From Lactifluus volemus (lineage: Eukaryota > Basidiomycota > Agaricomycetes > Russulales > Russulaceae), in the NCBI GenBank assembly GCA_022376515.1, contig WTXI01000059.1, forward strand, positions 1-64,000: 64,000 bases of DNA, written 5' to 3'. A program made the position numbers and the translations under genes. Shown here in pieces: positions 1 to 11,540 of the stretch; within the stretch, counting starts at the first letter, position 1; each line of letters begins with the position of its first letter. The notes beneath the pieces are model-generated. The model was not told the DNA's origin. It did no database searches and saw nothing but the letters and a program-made list of their open reading frames with translations.

Positions 1-987
1 TCAAGGACGACGTCAACGGCGAAAACCAATCTCTGTCATTCTTCAGTGCGTGAGTCAAGCGTTAAGGGACTCAGGACCAATAAAAGAGAGCACTCAGACG
101 ATTCTCAGGCATCACAAAGGCACATCAAAAGACGCAAAACGAGTGTGTCCGACACAACCAGTTACATTTCTTCTGATGTGCTTGTCCCTATTGGTACACA
201 ATGGGAGAATAACAGTTGCGCATACGATGCGATAATCACTATACTTTTCAATATTTGGCGCGAAGATCCTGATGTGATAGCAAGTGCATGGAATGAATTA
301 AGCAATGATCTTCTTGATTGTTTGATTAATTTATTTAATTCGCATGTGAATTCTCGATCGGAAACGGCATCATATACCTTAGAACAGATACGTGATTTTA
401 TGAGACGTCGCTTTTCGAGGTTGGACGATGAGTTTGCATTTGGGTGTTATACGAGTGCCCACGCTGTTATGAATCGATTGTTGGTATCTTCATCTCCTGT
501 TATGAGATCTTTCCGTCGTTGTTGTAACGACCACACAGTGGACGCTGACGAAAGGATGACTGATTCGTGTGAAATTATGACGCCGGCTGCTCCCACACAC
601 TATACCATGCAACAATACATAAAAAATTTTACTGCCCCTTCATCGTCTCTGTGTCGTGAATGTGGAATAGGCTTGATTCGCTCCTTTTCGTTTGTGTTAC
701 ATCCTCCTTTGATAAGTGTAGAATTGTGGAAAGGACTACGCGTGTTAGAACCTATTATACATATCGACGCAAATGGCTCGCGTCGCCTGTATAATCTGCG
801 TGGTGTAATCTATTTTTCGTGCGAACATTTCACAGCTAGGGTTGTAAATTGTAATGGCATGGTTTGGTTTCACGACAGCATATTTACAGGTAAACGTTTA
901 GTTTATGAGTCGTCAAACATGTCTTCAATTCCGATGAGTGATTCTATTTTAGCAATATATATCTGCGACGATTCTCATGTAACATAA
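1..987 (+). CDS. papain-fold, ubiquitin-hydrolase-like cysteine peptidase (3' part of gene)
   Basis: Reading frame 1 is open from the first base of the window to a TAA at 985-987, so the gene starts upstream. The visible 328 residues begin with a charged, nuclear-type stretch (KRRK). A cysteine box NNSCAYDAI follows, with the likely nucleophile codon at 217-219. Near the C-terminus is a histidine box CEHFTARV (His codon 826-828) followed by VWFHD, which could supply the Asp. This Cys...His...Asp order with an N-S-C-A-Y-D core fits deubiquitinase-like peptidases. Similar domains are often joined to or carried by fungal mobile elements, so this could be the tail of a transposon protein. A pair of Cys residues (LCREC, about 655-665) could bind metal. 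The family assignment is inference from these boxes only. Confidence 0.5.
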   Translation, partial: SRTTSTAKTNLCHSSVRESSVKGLRTNKREHSDDSQASQRHIKRRKTSVSDTTSYISSDVLVPIGTQWENNSCAYDAIITILFNIWREDPDVIASAWNELSNDLLDCLINLFNSHVNSRSETASYTLEQIRDFMRRRFSRLDDEFAFGCYTSAHAVMNRLLVSSSPVMRSFRRCCNDHTVDADERMTDSCEIMTPAAPTHYTMQQYIKNFTAPSSSLCRECGIGLIRSFSFVLHPPLISVELWKGLRVLEPIIHIDANGSRRLYNLRGVIYFSCEHFTARVVNCNGMVWFHDSIFTGKRLVYESSNMSSIPMSDSILAIYICDDSHVT

Positions 988-1489
988 TAAATATGTAAAT
1001 GGTATTGTAACATCTGGACACGATACGCTAAGTACGATATGCGAAAGCCAATGTGAATGCGTTCAATGCTACGAGTTCTGATTAATTGAATCATAGTGTT
1101 TAATTGCATGTGGTCGACATTACTATTACAATGCTAAAGTAGCGAATTAGAATGAAACGTGGCGGGAAGAAGATTACATTGACATGCAACAGATGGTTGG
1201 TTGGGTCAAGATGATCAAGATGCAGTAGGCGGGAAGGCGATGGTCATTCATATGGGCGGCTTGCTGAACTAAATAGTATAATGTGGTTTAAATTTCAACG
1301 TTTTGTGGTCACTAGTCACAGACATTGCGTAAAGTTTTACTATTTGATACTATTATGGTGTGCGGAATAGTTTCAATGTAGTTTTCATTGTGTTGCATTT
1401 ATTCTGTGATGTGAACAGAGGATTGTATTTATATGCACATCTACAATATGGGAGAACTCGGACATGCCATATGAAGTAATGGCCCACTA
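988..1489. other. intergenic, nothing recognised
   Basis: AT-rich sequence after the first gene, with no convincing ORF, RNA gene or repeat shared with the rest of the window. The 77-codon minus-strand frame ending near 1353 looks like chance. Confidence 0.5.
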
Positions 1490-1852
1490 GCTCAAGTAAA
1501 ATAACCTGGGAAAGTACCCTTAGATAAGATAACCGCGATAAAAATCCTAAGGACAAAAAACGCGAAAAGAAGGACACGTGACACATGGGAAGATGCCCTA
1601 AGAAACTAGAACCCTAACCTAGACCCAGATGGATTACTCGTGACGAGGTTTTTTAGTGGGTAGACAAGCAGTTCACCCGCCACATGAGTCCCACACTACC
1701 CCTAAACCAGGGGTGTGTGCAAAGCATTTTTCCTCACCGAGATCCCGGGCCCCCACGGCCCGCTCCAGCGTTTAGATAGTGCTGTTAGGTAACCTAGTTA
1801 CTATCTTCGGCTATCTAATTCATCGCTTTACAAAAAAAAAAAAAAAAAAAAA
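1490..1852 (+). mobile_element. 3' end of a non-LTR retroelement with poly(A) tail
   Basis: The stretch ends in 21 A residues (1832-1852). The preceding 250-350 bp match, in reverse complement, the insertion at 13956-15459; shared segments include the block around GGATTACTCG and TTTTTTAGTGGGTAGA. Both copies end in a similar TATCTAAT...CGCTT.AC just before the A tract. No coding capacity is visible, so it is a 5'-truncated LINE or a non-autonomous relative. The left boundary is approximate; homology fades near 1490. Confidence 0.65.
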
Positions 1853-1908
1853 GAGGCCACCATCGTTGGTGCGGCGTCAATACAGTACCAACTCTATTAC
1901 TTGTGCGA

Positions 1909-2163
1909 TCAAGTGACGAACACGAGGAATACGTCCCCGTTCTCAAGTCATCATATGACTACGTTCCCCGATCCAAAGATGAAATCGAAATCAAGGAGGA
2001 TCATGATCAACTGCTTTTACTCGTCGAGAAAACCGATGACGAGTGCGTTCATCTCTTGTGTAGCTCGGGTACATCGCTGACATTTCGTAGTTGGTGGAAA
2101 GTTAAACCAATAGGTGTTTCGGACGTTCAATGTAGCCTCGTTCCATCTGCGTATGTTGATTCG
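1909..2163 (+). pseudogene. SLA1: SLA1-like first SH3 domain fragment, unit A1
   Basis: Two coding blocks (1909-2042 and 2091-2163) are split by a 48-bp intron with GTGCGT and CTGAC...TAG. Together they read as an SH3 domain: SYDYVPRSKDEIEIKED, then DDDWWKVKP across the splice, then LVPSAYVDS. The E-rich start, DDDWW and GLVPS.Y pattern matches the first SH3 domain of yeast Sla1, an endocytic actin adaptor. The ATG found in later units is replaced here (TCA at 1909), and the rest of the gene is absent, so this copy is non-coding. A MITE lies 20 bp into the following intron-like sequence. Confidence 0.7.
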
Positions 2164-2182
2164 GTGAGTGCTCGTTGGACTA

Positions 2183-2890
2183 CTATATCCAACCTAACCA
2201 TCGGCCACACCCACCATTCGGACACTTTGTTATATCTCACTCATTTCTGGCCCGTGTCATTTTATATTTGGCAGGTATCATTTAATACATGTCTTTATGA
2301 TATTTTAGGTGTTTTGGGGGCATGCAGTGTATTTTTCAATGAGAATGAAAAAGAGGTGAACTGTCACGCTTGCCGACTTGCCGAGTCTGTGCGTGGGAGA
2401 CTCGGAGGGTTGAGTCACGTGCAGTCCGATTGTGGCCGAAGCTCTGCAGCTGACGCGGCCCGTCAAATATACCGTATTTGGAACATGAGTAGTGCGAATG
2501 TTAGGGGCCTGTGTTAGGGAGGCAAGTTCTCAATCCCATATTTCAAGCTCAAAGGAATGTCCCTTTTTTATTAGCTACAGGCTGTAAGGTCAAAAAAGAA
2601 GTGCCAGCAGGTCACTGACTTCAAGTTCCCCATTCCTCAAGGTGGCATGCAGCCAATTCTAGTTCTAATTGGCTGGTTTAAATTTATATCTGCCCTTCAA
2701 ATTACTTATTTGAGAGAGAAATGTTGCACTGAGGTTGTCATCATTGAGTACAATGAACAGATTGGCTAGTGAGGTATCCATAGTGGCCGGTAAGGACATC
2801 ACAGCAAGGCCCTGTCCATCACGTGGAGCCGGTGTGACACTGTGTGACTGTCCGAATGGTGGGTGTGGCCGATGGTTAGGTTGGATATAG
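2183..2890. mobile_element. 708-bp MITE with 42-bp perfect inverted repeats and TA duplication
   Basis: The ends at 2183-2224 and 2849-2890 are perfect inverted repeats starting CTATATCCAACCTAACCATC. They are flanked by TA at 2181-2182 and 2891-2892. The other units read straight through this point (GGACTAYGGCCAC), giving an empty site. TA duplication and no transposase ORF fit a Tc1/mariner-type non-autonomous element. Confidence 0.88.
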
Positions 2891-2892
2891 TA

Positions 2893-3697
2893 CAGCCACA
2901 TGGACTTGTCGAGGAATGCGCGCCAAGTAATAAGCGCCTGGCATTCCGCCCTGTGCCGATATTTCTTATTTTACATAGCCAATGTGTGAGGTGACATCTT
3001 GAAATAGGCTCAATATCATGCTCAAAAATGTTGTCGAGTGACGCCTGCTGCGCAAGCCTGCGCCACATAAGGCAAAATCTACGAGGATCAGCGCTCAGCC
3101 TTGCGCGGAGCGACACAACCTAGCACGGTCCCTGCGGCGTCGCAAAATCGGGTGCCATTAGAGATGTCTGATATCGCACGAGTACTGGGGTTATGAGAAA
3201 GTGCTGAGATGGACTCGAACGGGAGGGAATTGATGAGAGAATGCCACTGCGACCCCCTCATGGTGGATGATTGCACGCAGGCATTGCGATAGGGATGACA
3301 GCTATCGGACAGGGAAACGCCATAAGGATGTGTGGACCTGGACAAAGTAGAGGAAGCCTATACAACAGCCAGAGTGTTAGCACCCTTTCCGTCGATTTCA
3401 TCGTCGGGGAAGGGAAAGGGCAGATATAGGATGACATATCTTTACGGCTATGCAAAGCCCTTTTTTCTTTTGAATCTACATTTATGTAGCATGTTCATAT
3501 TTAATCATTCAGCTACGTATACCTTGATGGGTCCAAGGCCGCGGCCCCGCGGCACGCGTCCTGCCACCGCGGTACTTGACCTTATATTACTGTACTTATA
3601 TGTTCATCGCCTCACCCTCGATTTACCCTCTGTTCCCCTGCATTCCCGACCTGTTACCCCGGAAGATACCAACAGAGAGAATCTACCTGAACAGAGA
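2893..3697 (+). repeat. unit A1 spacer between SLA1 fragment and DUF6535 gene
   Basis: Non-coding or decayed DNA that also occurs in units A2-A5 (8253-9027, 13524-17144 with inserts, 21574-22223, 26612-27248). It starts with the probable end of a SLA1 intron and runs into the presumed promoter of the DUF6535 gene. The block near 3472 (TTTGAATCTACATTTATG) is well kept between units. Confidence 0.7.
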
Positions 3698-6287
3698 ATG
3701 GACCGTGACATCAGTATGTTATACGTTAGCCTACGTTATCATGATCAAGTTCATCCTCCCTTTCAGCCAGCCATCAGGCTCGGACAGAGCAAGGTCAATC
3801 CTCGCAGGGACAGGCCAACTTTTCAGATAGCTCAGGGCCCCTCTTCCATATGTACATTAAGATGACAGAGGGAGAAGACGAAAAGATGACCCATCGCTGG
3901 CAAAAGGATGCAGACGGCATACTCATCTTCGTAAGCCCTTACATCGGCTCTACACTAGAGGCCAGTAACTAACGTAAATATCGTAGACCGGCTTATTCTC
4001 TGCGGCACTCGCTGCATTGCTCACTGTTTCCGTTCAAGACCTAAAGCCGAATCCACAGGATACCTCCGCGTTCTACCTCGGGAACATCTATCAACTCCTC
4101 GCCGACCCAAACATATCTCGTGCATCCATCCTTGCCACTCAAGTTCAACCACCCGACTTCTCTCCTCCGAAATCAGCAGTCTTGGTCAACTCTCTCTGGT
4201 TCCTCAGTTTGGTGATCAGTATGACATCTGCGCTACTGGCGACAATGTTACAGCAATGGGCACGTCGATTCCTCACAATCACTCAACCGCCACTATACAG
4301 TCCACACAAGCGAGCATCGATCCGTGCATTCTTTGCTAATGGCGTCGAAAAGTTTCACCTTCCTTCGTCTGTTGAAGCACTGCCCGCTCTGCTACACTTG
4401 TCGTTGTTTCTGTTCTTCACCGGACTGGCTATTTATCTGTTCAACATCAACCATACTGTGTTCAGTGCAGTTGTTTGGTGGATCGGGCTTGCAGGAGGTG
4501 TATACGGATGCATCACGTTGATGCCAATCTTCTGGCCCGATAGCCCCTATTATTCACCACTTTCTTCGTCGGTGTTTCTCTTCTTGAATTTCACCTTTTC
4601 TACAATCCGCCGATTTCGTTACTTTCTTCTTAATCACCAGTGGCCGCACCTCAAACGATATCTACACTTTGAGGGCCTAACGAAGATCGTCCAAGAAACT
4701 GGCTCGAAATTGTCGACGACGATCACCGACCATATCCTAACATGGACGATCCATGCTCTGGAGGAAGATAAGGAACTTGAACAGTTCTTCGAAGCCATCC
4801 CTGGCTTCTGTAGCTCCGAAGTAGTGCAAGAACGTGACCTAGAACCCGATTTCGCCAAGTTTGACAAGCCATTGGCAGAGGCGTTTTTCAAGTTCGGTTA
4901 CCATACCTTGTCCTCTACTTTTTTGTCGGAGAAAGACAAGAAAAGGCGGGTCATCATCTGCGCGAAGGCTATCGATGCAGCACAACTCTCCCTTTCAACC
5001 ATGTACACCTTCAGGATCTTTTTTGATTTCGGTGTGGATCTGTTGCGATCGGTTGATATGTGGCAATCTCTGACAAGTACTAGCGGTGGCCAAGTTCCTG
5101 GTTTATGTTCTCAAAGCATAATTGCTGGCGTCATTGCAAACACGTCAGAACGCGATGAGCGTTGGGAGGCACTAGCCAAGGATCAACTTGGTGTATCAGA
5201 AGAAGATTTTCGAAATTACCTTGCAAATGGTGACAGCATTTTACTTGCCAACTTGATCCACATCACTCGCCCACTGTTCCGCTCGGGTCTCCAGAGTCAT
5301 AAAATTCTACTTATGGCTCTAGAGGAAATCCTGCCGTACATTTCCGAATTTGGCATTGAAAATACTCTTCCTGGACTGCAGCACAACTTCTGTGATTTGT
5401 GGAACGAGATCACTCGAGAAGGTCGATCTATCGGCATTTCTTTTGACATTCTCAGACATATTCGGCATCATTATATCGCATTACATCAAGGCACCGATGC
5501 TGCCCCGACCGCCTTCGATGCTTCCACAGATGATGATGATGATGATATTTTTGACGACCCATTTTCGTACCCACTATGCAATATCCCGGGTCATCGTCCT
5601 ATCGCGACCACCTCCGACTCTCCCAACGCCTTTCTGAACCATTCCACCGATCCCGCCGCGTCATCCTTCCTCGCATCGACCAAAGATGATAACCGCGTAC
5701 ATTTTGTCGGAGAACCATCTCTACATGATGTTCTTGATGCTCCCCCAATCATCGAGTCCTCCCACCGCTCTCCTCCCGACAATCTTGACCCCGCTACTAC
5801 TTCACTTGACATAATAACCCAAAGTCTCACTGACAAAGCCCCTACCATCTCGCCCACTTCCAACTCAGAGTTGGAACCTCATCCCGCACCGGCAGTGTCT
5901 ATATTCATCCCCCACCCATCCTTTTCCCCGCCACTTAGCAGTATTCCCGATCCGCAAACGAACGCAGGTCTCGGAGTTGTCCCTGACGTTCCATTATCAT
6001 CATCCTCGAGTCCAGTTGCAAGCGACACTCCTCATCCGCTTCCCTCCCCGTTCGCGACGTCTATTCCTCTTCCACCGCCCCAGGGGACCCCTTTTTCGCA
6101 CACAGACACGGCACCGAATGACGGAACATTCTATAGGCCTCGAGCTCAAACTTCCACTAACATGCAGATTCCAGAGCGGTCACACAAGTTGGCTATGTCC
6201 GGGACGGACATAGCGACGGATGCTTCGCACCTTCAAGTTTCCCCCGATACAGTACCCTCCTCTGGCGGCATTGACCGTCCAGCATAG
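3698..6287 (+). CDS. DUF6535-type four-helix membrane protein A1 (open)
   Basis: Gene model: exons 3698-3713, 3767-3930 and 3987-6287, with introns of 53 and 56 bp (GTATGT...CAG, GTAAGC...TAG), giving about 826 residues. Residues about 30-60 hold MTEGEDEKMTHRWQKDADG. Membrane helices follow: TGLFSAALAALLTVSV (about 61-76), SLWFLSLVISMTSALLATML (about 128-148), LHLSLFLFFTGLAIYLFNIN (about 198-217) and VFSAVVWWIGLAGGVYG. A conserved soluble region includes SERDERWEALAKD, LLANLIHITR, LQHNFCDLWNEI and YIALHQGTDAAPTAFDAST. The tail (about residue 570 on) is acidic (a GAT repeat giving poly-Asp), then Ser/Pro-rich. The first-exon ATG is the only nearby start that keeps frame through both splices; the true start could lie upstream. 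Subtype 1 (FAKFD, FGYHTLSS). Function unknown. Confidence 0.85.
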
Positions 6288-8016
6288 AGCCGTGCAGTCT
6301 CTGGTGAGGCTCCTCTTAAGTATGTATACTGGTGGGTTCTTTGTTTTTTGAGATCCATGTCAACGCCAATTCTGACTGCTCTTACCAAGTCTGTTCCCTG
6401 GAGTCAGTACCGCGTTCAAAACCAGCACGCTTCACTCGGGTTCTTTCCTTCGACCCATTGCTTGTTTCTCAGGCACGCTATCCTAATGTCCGCCTTCTTG
6501 TATATGTTTCGTTTTACTGTACGATATTCGCCGCTCGTCAGCTCTTGATCCTTCGTTCCGTGCCTCCTTTATGTCTTCAATTTCAAGTAAGCGAGATGTT
6601 GTATATATAGCGCTCAGCGCTCAGAGGTCTTTTGTTTCAAGCAATATTCAGCGCTTGTGTTGAACGTAGTTCGGTCGTGGCTGCCCTGGCCAAAGAGTTG
6701 GTATCACTGCACCTCCGAGTTGGATACAACAGCGTGCCGTCGGTTGTTCATTAATAGATGGTGCCCGCGTGGACAGTCTATGGTTCGTGATAACGTCCCG
6801 GGAGACGCGGACCGTTATGGTGCATGTCAAGAGTTATCAGTTTGTGCGAGGAGTAGGATACGTTCTCGAGGACGACTCGATTGGAAGGGAACCTGGGACG
6901 CTGCCCAACGGGGGCACCACAAGGTAACATATTTCGAGAAATGGACAAATGAGAACCAGCTAGAGACAAACAGATTGAAAAGACTAGTTTCCAAAAAGGA
7001 ATGTCTATTTCTACGGGGTGGAAGGAACACCAGACGTGATGCCACACTCGATTATGACATTGCTGGGTATCAGGCGTGGATATGTTAATCAGCGACTAGG
7101 ACGACGAGGCATGTTAGGAAGTTCCAAAGAACCCTTGAGTTTTTTGGGACAAACCGTGACCTTGCCCATTTTGATTTTGAGCTTGGTTTCAGCAGGACTC
7201 TCAAGTGGTGGTTCCTATAGGTCTATCTTTGCTGTAGACTGAAGAACGGGAATAGGTCAATCACGCTGGCGCAATTACGAAAAGGGACACACTGCAGGAG
7301 ATTCGGATGTGAGGCGTGGAGTTCCGTTGTCTGTTTGTAAATGCTTGGAGTTGTCGGGTGATGATGTAGTACTCTCATCAGGGCTACATGAAGATGGGAA
7401 TTCCTCGTCAGTAGTACATGGCGCAGCAGGAGATTGCTTGATTTCGGACGTGAGTTCGACATCGATTGTTTAGAAACATTCTCTGTGACATGGGATGTAC
7501 AGGAGGAGGGCAGATCGAGTTGCCATGGATGCTACTGGGAGGAAAGAATGGCCGGAGTTTGTTTATTCAAAGACGCTATTCTCCCTGCAGGTATTATCTG
7601 AGTCAAGGTCACAAAAGTAAAGGTCATTGTGCACGAGGTACTGTAATATGGATGTGCCTCTTTTTCCCCTTTGATCCGAGACTCGGAATATCAAGATCTC
7701 GATTGCCTTAATGTGAGGGAGTATATGATATGCAGGACAGAAAGAGGACATGGACATGGCAAGGATCAAAGAACCACAAGATCAAAGGTCACTACACCAG
7801 AAGTATCATGAGCAGAGAATAACTGGATTGTGTAATTGACGAATAAACGGACAAGTAGTTCAACAGTGTAGGGTCGGGCTGGCGCAAAGTGCATAAGAGG
7901 CGCTCATGCTGACTGTTCGCGGGCGGGAACGTATTACGTAAGAGGGCGTGGACCAGCCACGAGAGTGAGAGCGACGACTCTATCTCTATTCTTGACAACA
8001 AACTTTGTGCGCGCTC
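6288..8016 (+). repeat. unit A1 3' spacer with decayed minus-strand Ser-rich gene
   Basis: The sequence after A1 is shared with the 3' flanks of A2-A4 and in part A5 and A6. It starts at the conserved AGAGCCGTGCAGTCTCTGG just after the stop. On the minus strand, about 7230-7530, are remains of the Ser-rich gene seen intact at 20430-20822 (SSCSPDESTTSSPDNS kept), with stops upstream. 7600-8016 is the presumed shared promoter zone facing the next SLA1 fragment. Confidence 0.65.
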
Positions 8017-8252
8017 ATGAGTGACGAACACGAGGAATAAATCGCCGTTCTCGGCATTGTAGTCAATCAGAAGATGAAATCGAACTCAAGGAGGATCAAC
8101 TGCTTTTACTCATCGAGGAAACCGATGACGAGTGCGTTCATTCCTTGTGTAGCTCGGGTGCATCGCTGACATTTCGTAGTTGGTAGAAAGTTAGACCAAT
8201 GGGTGTTTCGGACGTTTAGGGTGGCCTCATTCCATCTGCATATGTTGAATCG
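8017..8252 (+). pseudogene. SLA1: SLA1-like SH3 fragment, unit A2 (broken)
   Basis: Starts with ATG at 8017 like the A3-A5 copies, but the eighth codon is TAA (GAGGAATAA), and several bases are missing in the SYDY region. The GTGCGT...TAG intron and LIPSAYVES-like end remain recognisable. Clearly a dead copy. Confidence 0.7.
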
Positions 8253-9027
8253 GTGAGTGCTCGTTGGACTACGGCCATATGGACTTGTCGAGGAATGCGT
8301 GCCAAGTTATAAGCGCCTGGCGTTCCGCCCTGTGCTGATATTTTTTATTTCCATAGTCGATATGTGACGTGAAATCCTGAAATCGGCTCAATATCGTGCC
8401 CAGAATGTTGTCAACCATTGGGGAGCGACGCCTGCTACGCGAGCCCTGCACCAGAAGCTACGAGGATCAGCGCTTAGCCTTTCCGCGGAGCGACACAACC
8501 TAGATCCTTCGGCTCTTTCTTGTGGGTCTAGCACGGTCCCGGCGGTGTCGCACAATTCGGTGCCATTGGAGATGTCTGATATTGCACGAAAACTGGGAAT
8601 ATGAGAAAGTACTGAGATGGACTCGAACGGGAGGGGATTAATGAGAGAATGCCACTGCAACGCCCTCATGACGGAAGATCGCACGCAGGCATCGCGATAG
8701 GGATGACAGTTATCGGACAGGAAAAGCCACCAGGATGCTTTCAGTCGATTTCATCATCGGGGAATGGAAAGAGCAGATACAATATGACATATCTTCACAG
8801 TTATGCAAACTATTTTTGCTTTTGAATCTGCATTTATGTAGCATGTTCATATTAACGTATACAACAGATGGCCCCAAGGCACGAGTCCTGCCATCGCGGT
8901 CCTTGACCGGCTTGACCTTACGTAACTGTACTTGTATTTTCGTCGCCTCACCTCGATATACCCTCCGTTCCTCCTCCCGACCTGCTACCCGGAAGCCACC
9001 AACAGAGAGAATCTACCTCAACAGAAA
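8253..9027 (+). repeat. unit A2 spacer / upstream region
   Basis: Same spacer as in the other units without the MITE: the empty site for the A1 MITE is at about 8268-8272. Ends at the probable first exon of A2. Confidence 0.65.
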
Positions 9028-11540
9028 ATGGACATCAGTATGTTATACGTTACCCTAACTTATCATCATCAAGTTCATCCTCCCTATCAGCCAGCCCTCA
9101 GGCTCGGACAGAGCAAGGTCAATCCTCGCAGGCGCAGGCCAACTTTTCAGATAGCTCAGGGCCCCTCTTCCATATGTACATTAATATGACAGAGGGAGAA
9201 GACGAAAAGATGACCAATCGCTGGCAAAAGGATGCAGACGGCATCATTATCTTCGTGAGCCCATATATCAACACTGCACTAGAGCCCAGTGGCTAAAGTG
9301 AATATCGTAGACCGGCTTATTCTCTGCGGCACTCGCTGCATTTCTCACTGTTTCCGTTCAAGACCTAAAATCGAATCCACAGGATACCACTGCGTTCTAT
9401 CTCGCAAACATCTATCAACTTCTTGCCGACCCAAACATATCTCGTGCATCGATCCTTGCAACTCCAGCTCAACCACCCGTCTTCTCTCCATCTAATTCAG
9501 CAGTCTTGGTCAACTCACTCTGGTTCCTCAGTTTGGTCATCAGTCTCACATCTGCGCTACTGGCGACAATGTTACAGCAATGGGCACGTCGATACCTCAC
9601 AATCATACAACCGCCACTATACAGCCCACATAAACGAGCATCGATCCGTGCATTTTTTGCTAATGGTGTCGAAACGTTTCACCTCCCTTGGTCCGTTGAA
9701 GCGCTGCCGGCTCTGCTACACTTGTCGTTGTTTCTGTTCTTCACCGGGCTGGCTATTTATCTGTTCAACATCAACCATACTGTGTTCAGTGTGGTTGTTT
9801 GGTGGGTTGGGCTTGCAGGAGGTATATATGGATGCGTCACGTTGATGCCAATTTTCTGGCACGATAGCCCATATTATTCACCACTTTCTTCGTCGGCATG
9901 GCTCTTCTTTAATTTCACGTTTTCTGCAATTCGCCGATTTCATTACTTTCTTCTTAATCACCAGTGGCCGCACGTCGAAGGATATCTACTCTTTGAGGAC
10001 CTAACGAAGATCGTCCAAGAAGCTGGCTCGAAACTGTCGGCGAAGATCACCGACGATATCCTAACATGGACGCTTCGTGCTCTGGAAGAAGATAAGGATC
10101 TTGAGCAGTTCTTCGAAGCCATCCCTGGCTACTGTAGCTCGAACGTTGGGTACGGACCATTCGCTTTCACCAAATTTGACAAGCTATTGGCAGACACATT
10201 TCAAGGATTCATTTACCGTACCTTGTCATCTAGTTTGTTCTTGGAGGAAGACAAGAAAAGGCGGGTCATCATCTGCGCGAAGGCTACCGATGCAGCACAA
10301 CTCTCCGAGACAACCATGTACACCCTCGGGAACGTTTTCAGTTTCGATGTGGATCTGTTCCGATCGGTTGATATGTGGCAATCTCTGATAAGTACTAATG
10401 GTGGCCAAGTTCCTGGTTTATGTTCTCAAGGCATAATTGCTGGCGTCATTGCAAACACGTCGGAACGCGATGAGCGTTGGGAGGCACTAGCCAAGGATCT
10501 ACTTGGTGTATCAGAAGAAGATTTTGGAAATTACCTTGCAAATGGTGACAACGTTTTACTTGCCAACTTGATCCACATCACTCGCCTACTGTTCCGCTCG
10601 GGTCTCAAGAATCATGAAACTCTAGATCCGCTTTTTCCCTATGTTCGCTACGGATCATCCTGAAGTCCATTTCCGAATTCGGCATTGAAAATACTCTTCC
10701 TGGACTGCAGCACGACTTCTGTGATTTGTGGAACGAGATCACTCGAGAAGCGCACGACCGTGGATTTTATGACACTCCTGTTTTTATTCTCAGCCCTATT
10801 CGGCATCGTTATATCGCTTTACATGAAGGCACCGATGCTGCCCCGACCGCCTTCGATGCTTCTACAAGAGATTTTAGCGAGGTTCTGGGCGACCCATTTT
10901 CGTACCCACTATGCAATATCCCGGGTCATCGTCCTATCGCGACCACCTCCGATTCTCCCAACGCCTGTCTGAACCTTTTCACAGAGCTCGCCGTGTCATC
11001 CTTCCCCGCATCGACCGAAGTTGACAACCGCGTACATTCTGTCGGAGAATCATCTCTACATGATGTTCTTCATGCTCCCCTAACCATCCAGTCCTCCCAC
11101 CGCTCTCTTCCCGACAATGTTGACCCCGCTGATACTTCACTTGACATAATAACCCAAGGTCTCACTGACAAAGACCGTACCATCTCGCCGACTTCCAACT
11201 CAGAGTTGGAACCTCATCCCGCACCTGCAGTGTCTATATTCATACCTCACCCATCCTTTCCCCGCCACTTAGCAGTATTCCCGATCCGCAAACAAATGCA
11301 GGTCTCGGAGTTGTCCCTGACATTCCATCATCATCATTCTCCGGCACAGTTTCCAATGACACTCCTCTTTCTCTCCCCTCCACGTTTCCGACGTCTATAT
11401 CTCTCCCACCGCCCCTGGATATCACAGAGCAATCTCGCGAGTCGGCTATGTCCGTCCCTGACCTAGCGGCGGATGCTTCGCGTCTTCAAGTTTCCCCCGA
11501 CTCGGTATCCTCCTCTGGCGGCATTGACCGTCCAGCATAG
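9028..11540 (+). pseudogene. DUF6535-type membrane protein A2 (two frameshifts)
   Basis: Splicing is intact: 9028-9037, 9091-9254 and exon 3 from 9311, with introns of 53 and 56 bp. The frame encodes the N-terminus, all four helices and most of the helical domain. It then loses frame at about 10640, where one base is missing relative to A6, and stops at 10661-10663. The downstream part (LWNEI, YIALHEGTDAAPTAFDAST) is open in another frame. A second one-base loss in a T/C run at about 11257 shifts the Ser/Pro tail. The family stop is at 11538-11540. A truncated product of about 509 residues that keeps the helices is possible. Subtype 2 (FTKFD, FIYRTLSS). Confidence 0.85.

Noticed and set aside
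1903..2517. 204-codon plus-strand frame
   Set aside because: It runs from the SLA1 exon through its intron into the MITE; a chance open frame.
5525..5555. GAT repeat as a regulatory or microsatellite feature
   Set aside because: It lies in the coding frame of A1 and simply encodes a poly-Asp stretch.
9423..9845. recurrent 120-140 codon Ser/Cys-rich frames overlapping the start of exon 3 in A genes
   Set aside because: They recur because the DNA recurs; the spliced frame encodes the membrane helices and explains the conservation.
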